Source: Alphaproteobacteria bacterium (lineage in GTDB: Bacteria > Pseudomonadota > Alphaproteobacteria > ATCC43930 > CGMCC-115725). From it: 8,861 bases of DNA. Below, one piece after another: positions 4,716 through 8,861 of this stretch. Every line of letters begins with the position of its first letter. The first letter of the stretch is position 1. Under the pieces are notes generated by a model. That model had not been told where the DNA came from, made no database searches, and saw only the letters and a list, made by a program, of their open reading frames with translations. The stretch covers positions 1-8,861 of the forward strand of contig JAFMSA010000135.1 in assembly GCA_017353855.1 (NCBI GenBank), written 5' to 3'. The position numbers and the translations under genes are program-made.

Positions 4716-5062
4716 AGTGGCCGCTCGCCGTGGCGCTCGCGCCAGCGGTTGATGCGCCGCCACATCAGGTGGTCTTTCCAATTGGGCGGATACATGCGCG
4801 CAGTTCCATTCCAGTGCGGCAGGGCGCGGTTTTCCGGCGACCGGGGCTTGAAGTCCCGGTACGTCAATTCACGCCCCAGACGGCGCTCCACGCAGTCGAG
4901 GCAGAGGACACCGTCGTGCCAGCCGACCCCGGTCGCGTACCACACCGCGTCGCGCAGCATGTACACCGGCACATGCTCGTCGCAGTCGAGGCAGTGAGAC
5001 CGGGCGCGCCTGCGCGCCCAGTTGCCGTTCCACATCAGTACGGGAGCCTTAATCCTCTTCAT
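4712..5062 (-). CDS. Phage protein with two CLDC zinc knuckles
   Basis: A 116-residue protein from ATG 5062, with GGAGG six bases upstream. CLDCDE (24-29) and CLDCVE (54-59) form a four-cysteine site (C24, C27, C54, C57). Between and after them are VPVYMLRDAVWYATGVGWHDGVL and RRLGRELTYRDF. This order (CxxC, Y/V-M...VW...G....G.LC..C...RLGR.LT..DF) matches a widespread family of small phage hypotheticals with no known role. The tail (NRALPHWNGTARMYPPNWKDHLMWRRINRW, in part) is rich in Trp and Arg, suggesting nucleic-acid or protein contacts. The two knuckles are encoded by a near-identical DNA repeat (around 4893 and 4981). It overlaps the upstream gene by 14 bases. Confidence 0.78.
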   Translation of the reverse strand: MKRIKAPVLMWNGNWARRRARSHCLDCDEHVPVYMLRDAVWYATGVGWHDGVLCLDCVERRLGRELTYRDFKPRSPENRALPHWNGTARMYPPNWKDHLMWRRINRWRERHGERPL

Positions 5063-5327
5063 CACAATCCTCCGGTTTCTGCGGTTCCAGGGTCTGCGGA
5101 TTGAGCAGCGCACACCACGCCAACAATGCCGCCTCGATTTCGTTGAACGGCTCGTAGACGTCGCGGCGGCCCTCGCCGGCAATCAAGATCACTGAAGTTG
5201 GAGCATGATGATCATCGATGCCCCTCATCTCGATCGCCTGGATGTGATCGACGTTGACGAGGAACTGCGAACCGCACTTCGGCTTGCCCATCACCCATCG
5301 GACATTGTGCAGTCTCAGGAATGCCAT
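5049..5327 (-). CDS. Hypothetical protein, 92 residues, acidic tail
   Basis: A 92-residue protein. The ATG at 5327 is chosen because AGGAGG lies five bases upstream; the GTG at 5333 is too close to that site. The sequence has alternating strands (FLRLHNVRWVMG, QFLVNVDHIQAIEM, TSVILIAGEGRRDVY) and a helix (EPFNEIEAALLAWCALL), ending in an acidic tail (PEDCDEED). The strand-turn-strand layout resembles small barrel proteins such as FlbD-like ones, but I do not claim homology. It overlaps the next gene by 14 bases; the gap from the gene upstream is 12 bases. Confidence 0.65.
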   Translation of the reverse strand: MAFLRLHNVRWVMGKPKCGSQFLVNVDHIQAIEMRGIDDHHAPTSVILIAGEGRRDVYEPFNEIEAALLAWCALLNPQTLEPQKPEDCDEED

Positions 5328-5339
5328 TTCCACCTCCTC

Positions 5340-5621
5340 TCAGTAGTCCGGGCTCTCGCCGAGATTGTCGCGGTCGTAACCGTCAACGTGGTCGGCGATG
5401 CGGTCGTGATTGATCATGTCCTCCGGGTGATACCAACCCCAGCCATGCGCGGCGTGTACGGCGATGCTGGCGGCCCCCATGCCGGAACAGATGTGCCGCA
5501 ACGCCCCACAGCGGCATTCCTCGGTATAGTAGGCATTGGCGTTGTGGCAACCCGGGCACTGGCAGGAGCCACCCATCGCGAAAGGCCCGCTCTCGCGGGC
5601 CACACGGTGTTTATGCGCCAT
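5340..5621 (-). CDS. Cysteine-rich putative zinc-binding protein
   Basis: A 93-residue protein from ATG 5621, with GGGAGG eight bases upstream and one base of overlap with the upstream stop. Residues 20-45 hold six cysteines: C20, C22, C25, C36, C38, C45 (SCQCPGCHNANA, then EECRCGALRHIC). Together with His in the following HAAHGWGWYHPE this could bind one or two zinc ions. The C-terminal part is acidic (DRIADHVDGYDRDNLGESPDY). I do not recognise a family. An early-codon hairpin (GGCCCGC/GCGGGCC, 5584-5601) lies within codons 7-13. Confidence 0.65.
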   Translation of the reverse strand: MAHKHRVARESGPFAMGGSCQCPGCHNANAYYTEECRCGALRHICSGMGAASIAVHAAHGWGWYHPEDMINHDRIADHVDGYDRDNLGESPDY

Positions 5622-5914
5622 CAGATCGTCCTCCCTTCCTCGTCGAGCTTCGGCAGTGCGGCCTTCATCTCCATCGCCCACTGCAACACGTCCTCGGCCG
5701 CCTGCGCGGCCTCGCTGCGCTTATATTTGCGGCCAGTGTAGCGGGTCGCCATTTGCAGCATCTGCGTGATGCCGACCCCGCGTATCGGCTTGATGCGGGT
5801 CTTGACGTAGAGCTTGAGCGAATGCCCCAACGTCGCGGCACGCGCGAACTCGGTCGCGTCGGGGCCGACCAAGGTCGTCGTGGTCTTGCCGTAGCGGATG
5901 TAGCTCTCAGTCAT
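5621..5914 (-). CDS. Hypothetical phage protein, 97 residues
   Basis: A 97-residue protein from ATG 5914, with AGGAG eight bases upstream; the in-frame GTG at 5923 would sit too close to that site. The core (LVGPDATEFARAATLGHSLKLYV, in part, then GITQMLQMATRYTGRKYKRSEAAQAAEDVLQWAMEM, in part) is basic and helical after an initial strand. The pattern 'L.GPDA..FARA..LGHSLKLYVKT.....RG....Q' is one I associate with rhizobial prophage hypotheticals. No catalytic motif is seen; RNA or DNA binding is possible from the basic stretch KTRIKPIRG...TGRKYKR. It overlaps the upstream gene by eight bases. Confidence 0.7.
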   Translation of the reverse strand: MTESYIRYGKTTTTLVGPDATEFARAATLGHSLKLYVKTRIKPIRGVGITQMLQMATRYTGRKYKRSEAAQAAEDVLQWAMEMKAALPKLDEEGRTI

Positions 5915-6149
5915 TTCGGACACTCCTCTCCGTTAGCAGGCTGACAAGAATTTTGCGCAGCAGATCGTGCGACCCAAGATCGAGCGCGCGCAGTGCGGCG
6001 CGCGTCTTGATCTCGATCGCCTCGGCAATGACCTTGTGGCCGACTGCCGGGTAGCGGCGCAGATCAGCGAGCGGCATCACGAGGAGCTGCTCGCGGTTCA
6101 ACCCGGCAGCTTTCGCTGCCGGGCTCACATTGGCGGTTCTGTCGGTCAT
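5907..6149 (-). CDS. Hypothetical protein, 80 residues
   Basis: An 80-residue protein whose ATG overlaps the SprT-like gene's stop (ATGA), so translation is probably coupled to it. It predicts mostly helices (REQLLVMPLADLRRYP, VGHKVIAEAIEIKTRAALRALDLG, LLRKILVSLLTER in order). No motif or family is recognised. Codons 9-16 are encoded by a perfect 9-bp hairpin with a GAAA tetraloop in the minus-strand RNA (6102-6123), an unusual structure for coding sequence and close to the start. Confidence 0.6.
   Translation of the reverse strand: MTDRTANVSPAAKAAGLNREQLLVMPLADLRRYPAVGHKVIAEAIEIKTRAALRALDLGSHDLLRKILVSLLTERSVRND
6102..6123. repeat. Perfect 9-bp hairpin with GNRA-type loop
   Basis: CCCGGCAGC (6102-6110), TTTC, GCTGCCGGG (6115-6123). 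In the minus-strand transcript the loop reads GAAA, a GNRA tetraloop, so the RNA hairpin should be very stable. It lies about 26 bases after the start codon of the gene at 6149. Confidence 0.6.
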
Positions 6150-6757
6150 TCGTAGACCTTCATTTCACCGTGGATTGGGCAGAGCGGCGGCCCGACCTCG
6201 TCCACCCATTTGCGGGTGATGCGGACGGTGTAGCCGCAGCCCTCGCCTTCGCCATCGCACTCGGCTTTGAGCATGCGCGTACCCTGCTTCTTCCTGGCAG
6301 ACGCATTGAGTGCGGCGTGCGGATACTCGCCGAGCTCGGCGATGATCGGCTCGGCGAGCTTCACGAAGTCGGGGCCTTCCTCGGTCGCCGTCATGCGACC
6401 CGTGAGCCCGATCGCCTTCGCCAATTTCTGGAACGGGCCTTTATGCCCGTGCTCGCAGCCCACTGCCGCATGCACGAGCTCGTGCGCGAGGATGCCGAGC
6501 ACCTTCATCGGCTCGTCCCTGACGGGCGAGACCATGACCTCGACCGTGCCATCTTTCGAGGCGTGGCCGGGCCAGCACTGGCCGATCGTCTGGCTCTTCG
6601 AGCCATTGAGCGCGCGGCCGGATGGGAAGCCGCAGGTCACGCGGATGCCGGGGAGCTCGAAGCCGAGCTCGCGGAAGCGCGGCTCCAGCCGCATCGCGGC
6701 TTCGTAGAGCCAGCTCTCGCGCGAGGCGTAGGGAAGCGGGGGAAGTTCTTTTGCCAT
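6146..6757 (-). CDS. SprT-like zinc metalloprotease domain protein
   Basis: A 203-residue protein with a clear HExxH motif in ILAHELVHAAVG (89-100; H92, E93, H96) followed by CEHGHKGPFQKLAKAIGL (101-118), the expected SprT/SPRTN layout with a further His as third zinc ligand. A C-terminal ribbon, C167...C174...C193-x2-H196 (AECDGEGEGCGY, PPLCPIHGEM), matches the zinc ribbon many SprT proteins carry. Eukaryotic SPRTN cleaves DNA-protein crosslinks; the role of phage versions is unproven. The start is ATG 6757 with GGAGA about ten bases upstream; a TTG at 6766 is less likely. It is the first gene after the promoter at 6898-6926. Confidence 0.85.
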   Translation of the reverse strand: MAKELPPLPYASRESWLYEAAMRLEPRFRELGFELPGIRVTCGFPSGRALNGSKSQTIGQCWPGHASKDGTVEVMVSPVRDEPMKVLGILAHELVHAAVGCEHGHKGPFQKLAKAIGLTGRMTATEEGPDFVKLAEPIIAELGEYPHAALNASARKKQGTRMLKAECDGEGEGCGYTVRITRKWVDEVGPPLCPIHGEMKVYE

Positions 6758-6891
6758 CTCGGACAATCTCCGTAGCTAGGCGGGTGGAAGGAAGCCGGCC
6801 CCCGCCTCGATCCCGTCATGCAGTCGGCGCTGCGTCGTGGGCTTGGGCGGGAGCCGGGCCGGCTGAGGAAATGGTCGGGAAACCAGCCGGC
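6758..6891 (-). other. Long untranslated leader with competing stems
   Basis: There is no convincing gene between the promoter and the SprT-like start. On the minus-strand RNA the segment at 6857-6865 can pair with 6884-6891 (CAGCCGGC with GCCGGCTG, loop 18) or, exclusively, with 6793-6800 (AGCCGGCC with GGCCGGCT). No T-run follows either stem, so translational control or mRNA stability is more likely than attenuation. Confidence 0.35.
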
Positions 6892-6897
6892 AGGACT

Positions 6898-6926
6898 GTT
6901 GTACGCCGAATTTTTTCGGCGGTCAA
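6898..6926 (-). promoter_or_regulatory. Sigma70-like promoter with palindromic operator in spacer
   Basis: Read on the minus strand: TTGACC (6926-6921), a 17-base spacer, then TACAAC (6903-6898). The -35 matches five of six consensus bases and the -10 four of six, at ideal spacing. The spacer is almost exactly the palindrome CGCCGAATTTTTTCGGCG (6904-6921): 7-bp arms around a 4-base centre. The position, between the stop at 6931 and the leader of the SprT-like gene, is where a promoter is expected. A repressor bound here would block polymerase. Confidence 0.6.
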
Positions 6927-6930
6927 CCGT

Positions 6931-7134
6931 TTAAATGACGATCAGCAGGTAGCTCGGCTCACCGCCAATCCTGGCGCGCCGGCCATGAACAACCCGCTCC
7001 TCGGGGATGCGGCAGAGGCGCGCGACCTCTTTCCAATCCTCCTCGTCGGGAAACCACGCAAAGCGGATCTGCGTGATCGCCTCGCGTTGTTTGGGCTTGT
7101 TGGGCGGCTGCGTGTAGACGGTAAGGAACTTCAT
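6931..7134 (-). CDS. Hypothetical protein, 67 residues
   Basis: A 67-residue protein from ATG 7134, with GAGGG about five bases upstream; the TTG at 7149 is not needed. The sequence (MKFLTVYTQPP, ITQIRFAWFPDEEDWKEVARLCRI, RRARIGGEPSYLLIVI in order) predicts a small beta-alpha-beta domain. No family is recognised. It ends at TAA within CATTTAAACGG, which shares TTTAAACG with the stop sites at 1870 and 4659. It lies directly upstream of the promoter at 6898-6926 and so closes the helicase-side transcription unit. Confidence 0.62.
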   Translation of the reverse strand: MKFLTVYTQPPNKPKQREAITQIRFAWFPDEEDWKEVARLCRIPEERVVHGRRARIGGEPSYLLIVI

Positions 7135-7141
7135 TTCACCC

Positions 7142-7330
7142 TCAATCAATCTTGACGTCGAGATAGCGAGCCAGTTTCACGATGTCCTGCTTGGACAACG
7201 TGATGCTCTCGCGCCGCCAGCGGCGCGGCGCTTCCTTGATGCTGATCTCGAACACGGCCGTGCCGTCTGGCTGGTTCACGACTGACAATGTCCAGCCGCC
7301 ATCACTGTCGAACGCATCATTGAGCTTCAT
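7142..7330 (-). CDS. Hypothetical protein, 62 residues
   Basis: A 62-residue protein from ATG 7330, with AAGGAGG seven bases upstream, overlapping the upstream gene's stop (ATGA). Strands (WTLSVVNQPDGTAVFEISIKE) precede a basic patch (PRRWRRES) and a helix (LSKQDIVKLARYLDVKI). The frame is open to 7414, but that extension covers the upstream gene and lacks a ribosome site. There is no recognised family. The basic patch makes nucleic-acid binding possible, without further support. Confidence 0.63.
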   Translation of the reverse strand: MKLNDAFDSDGGWTLSVVNQPDGTAVFEISIKEAPRRWRRESITLSKQDIVKLARYLDVKID

Positions 7331-7497
7331 TCTGCGGCCTCCTTCTTGGCTTCCTGCTCTTTGTGCCACGCGAGCTCGGCAGCGGCATTCTTCTGCGCGC
7401 CCGGGCCATACCAATCACACGATCGCCAGCCGCACGAGCAAGTGTAGTGAACGCCGTGAACGGCTTTGCCTTTATGCCGGTTCGTTGATTTCGCCAT
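7327..7497 (-). CDS. Small phage zinc-finger protein
   Basis: A 56-residue protein from ATG 7497, with AGAGGA six to seven bases upstream. HYTCSCGWRSCDWYG (17-31) followed by NAAAELAWHKEQ (37-48) gives C20, C22, C27 and H45 as possible zinc ligands. The 'C.CGW.S......A...W..H' order is common in tiny actinophage and alphaproteobacterial phage proteins of unknown role. The C-terminus is a charged helix (KEQEAKKEAAE). It is the first gene after the helicase, 84 bases downstream of its stop, with a long hairpin between. The stop overlaps the next gene (ATGA). Confidence 0.7.
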   Translation of the reverse strand: MAKSTNRHKGKAVHGVHYTCSCGWRSCDWYGPGAQKNAAAELAWHKEQEAKKEAAE

Positions 7498-7536
7498 CGG
7501 ATATCCTCTCCGTAGTGATATGCCCAGGATTGGGAA

Positions 7537-7577
7537 TATCGGTGATGGGCCGGCGCTTGGCCGGCCCACTGCCGATA
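7537..7577 (-). other. Long hairpin between helicase and zinc-finger gene
   Basis: TGGGCCGGC (7546-7554) and GCCGGCCCA (7560-7568) form a 9-bp stem with a 5-base loop. Beyond a 3x3 internal loop, TATCGG (7537-7542) and CCGATA (7572-7577) add six pairs. No T-run follows on the minus strand, so it is not a standard terminator. It may be an RNA processing or stability element. Confidence 0.5.
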
Positions 7578-7581
7578 CGCC

Positions 7582-8861
7582 TCAGCCCTTCAGCGTGGCA
7601 TAGAGGTCCGGCGGGATCTGCCGGTGATACTTGAGCAACATCTTCCTGGCCGCCTTGGCTTGCCGCTGGGTCAGCCACTCCTGCGCGGCGAGCGACTTGC
7701 CAAACCCCGTGTCGGTGCCGTTGAAGCCGACATCGTCCTTCGCGATCGCGCCGTCGCAGGAGCCGTCGAGGATGCGCAGGGCTTGATGGATCGCCTGCAC
7801 CTGGGTGCGGGGCAATTCGTCCGACTTCGGGGCCTCTGGGGCCGGCACAGAGGCTTCTGGAAGCCTCTGAGAGCCGATCCAGCCGCACTCCGCGACGCAC
7901 TCCCAGGCGGTCTTGCCATTGAACGGGTCGGTGATCTGCCGCACGCGGCCGCCGCAGCGTTCGCAGACCGGGCGGAACTGGTGACGGTCGAGGATCTGTT
8001 GCACCCGGCTCTTCTCGGGCTTCGGAGCCTCGGGGATCGCAACCGGCTCGACCGCCGGCAGGACTGTGTCCGGCGCGTCGAGAGCGGCTTTGATCACATT
8101 CGCCTTGCCGACCAGCAGACCGAGCATCCGGGCGTCGAGCGAGCCGTCATAGATCAGATGCTGCGCCAACACGTTATCGCGCTGCCCGATGCGGTGCAGG
8201 CGGTCCTCGGCCTGTTCGACGCGGCCGGGGGTCCAATCCAATTCGCAGAACACCTCGTGGCTCGCGGCGGTCAGTGTATGGCCGGTGCCCATCGCGGCGA
8301 TGCCGCAGACGATGACGCGCGCATCAGGGTTGCTCTGGAAAGCCTGCACGGCCTCGTCGCGGTGCGCGGCACTCATCCGGCCGTCGGCTTCCAGTACCGC
8401 CGTATGATGGCCGAGATGGCCGGCGATCGCCTCGACGAGCGCATCGATCACGTCGTGATGATGCGCCCACACGACGAGCTTGCCGTCCGAGCCGTCGAGC
8501 ACGTCCTTAATGTGCTCGACGCATTGCGGCACCTTCGCCAAACCGACCTCGTGGCGCACTTTCGAGGTCTCCGTGAACGCCGTCGCCTGCGCCTCGTGGA
8601 GCTCGGCGGCCATCGCCTCGTAGGCCTGTTGCGCGGCGACCGGGTCGAGCTTCTCCAGCTCGGCCTTCAGGCGTTGCACCTTCTCGATCGCCTGCTTGTG
8701 CGGCTCCTCGCTTTTCAGCGCATCGCGCTCGACCTTCGTTTGCGGCCGCAACGGGACGACCTGACGGCGCTTATCGGGGAGCTCGGTCAGGACGTCCTGC
8801 TTCAGCCTGCGCACCATCACGGAGGCGCGCAGCCGGCCCTGGAGCTCGTCGAGATTGGAGG
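7582..8861 (-). CDS. SNF2-family helicase, C-terminal part (5' end cut off)
   Basis: The open frame runs off the window edge; at least 425 residues are present, and the ATPase half with Walker motifs lies outside. The visible start (NLDELQGRLRASVMVRRLKQDVL, in part) is the SNF2 'L...MIRRLK.DVL..LP.K' junction, closest in feel to SMARCAL1-like proteins. Counting from the GTG at 8820, the helicase C domain covers about 95-247, with motif V-like GTGHTLTAAS (178-187) and motif VI QAEDRLHRIGQ (203-213), the SNF2 hallmark. A zinc ribbon follows (C286, C289, C308, C312). Residues 340-403 hold a module (KDDVGFNGTDTGFGKSLA, LTQRQAKAARKMLLKYH) seen at the ends of phage and plasmid proteins. Expected role: ATP-driven DNA remodelling or annealing. 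Confidence 0.9.
   Translation of the reverse strand, partial: SNLDELQGRLRASVMVRRLKQDVLTELPDKRRQVVPLRPQTKVERDALKSEEPHKQAIEKVQRLKAELEKLDPVAAQQAYEAMAAELHEAQATAFTETSKVRHEVGLAKVPQCVEHIKDVLDGSDGKLVVWAHHHDVIDALVEAIAGHLGHHTAVLEADGRMSAAHRDEAVQAFQSNPDARVIVCGIAAMGTGHTLTAASHEVFCELDWTPGRVEQAEDRLHRIGQRDNVLAQHLIYDGSLDARMLGLLVGKANVIKAALDAPDTVLPAVEPVAIPEAPKPEKSRVQQILDRHQFRPVCERCGGRVRQITDPFNGKTAWECVAECGWIGSQRLPEASVPAPEAPKSDELPRTQVQAIHQALRILDGSCDGAIAKDDVGFNGTDTGFGKSLAAQEWLTQRQAKAARKMLLKYHRQIPPDLYATLKG

Noticed and set aside
5584..5601. GC hairpin considered as a terminator
   Set aside because: It is inside a coding sequence and no T-run follows on either strand.
5205..5741. 178-residue open frame on the plus strand
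   Set aside because: It runs antisense to three coupled minus-strand genes with ribosome sites and has none of its own.
6327..6360. 16-bp palindrome TCGCCGAGCTCGGCGA (6327-6342) and a further CTCGGCGA copy
   Set aside because: It is within SprT codons for repeated Ala-Glu/Leu-Gly-Glu; similar CTCGGCGAG strings recur across the window through codon bias.
6170..6775. 201-residue open frame on the plus strand
   Set aside because: It lies opposite the SprT-like gene, which has HExxH and proper start signals; the plus product is Ala/Arg/Leu-rich with no motif, as expected of an antisense shadow in GC-rich DNA.
6758..6819. Minus-strand ORF start at 6819 (MTGSRRGPAS...) in the leader
   Set aside because: No ribosome site, basic low-complexity product, and the frame then overlaps the SprT gene out of frame.
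1..8861. tRNA, CRISPR array, insertion sequence, integrase or attachment site
   Set aside because: I looked for cloverleaf-like elements, regularly spaced repeats, transposase motifs and tyrosine/serine recombinase motifs and saw none, so lysogeny versus lytic life cannot be settled here.

Overview
The window looks like phage or prophage DNA from a GC-rich alphaproteobacterium. A Bradyrhizobium/Rhodopseudomonas-type host is my guess from protein style; no host marker gene is present. Genes are very short and tightly packed, with stop-start overlaps (ATGA, GTGA, TGATG) and AGGAGG-type ribosome sites. There is a lysis pair and a long run of small phage-type hypotheticals. I see no tRNA, rRNA, CRISPR array, insertion sequence, integrase or attachment site.

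Left arm (about 28-1735, plus strand). A small helix-turn-helix-like protein comes first. It is followed by a 36-residue acidic peptide, a possible overlapping 40-residue ORF, a PD-(D/E)XK/Holliday-junction-resolvase-like nuclease, a GH108-type endolysin and a two-helix holin. The last three are coupled by overlapping stop and start codons. A 14-bp-stem intrinsic terminator at 1807-1843 closes this arm. A promoter-like sequence just after the holin could instead make a short RNA of about 80 nt ending at that terminator.

Right arm (1870-8861, minus strand, convergent with the left arm). Reading leftwards from the window edge, it begins with the C-terminal part of an SNF2-family helicase, which carries a zinc ribbon and a C-terminal module. 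Three very small genes follow. Then comes a non-coding gap at 6758-6930 with a good sigma70-like promoter whose spacer holds a palindrome, followed by a leader of about 135 nt. Downstream are a SprT-like metalloprotease and a nearly gapless chain of about a dozen small genes. Most are unknown; several carry Cys-x(1,2)-Cys zinc-binding patterns and one is a helix-turn-helix regulator. The arm reads as an early/replication-accessory operon: fork-remodelling helicase, SprT-type protease, regulators and zinc-ribbon accessory proteins.

The least ordinary items are the operator-like palindrome nested in the promoter at 6898-6926, the leader after it with mutually exclusive pairings, the candidate small RNA after the holin, a TTTAAACG motif at three minus-strand stop codons (17 bp identical at two of them), and overlapping micro-ORFs at 527-649 and 4659-4715. 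All function statements come from reading the sequence; no database search was run.
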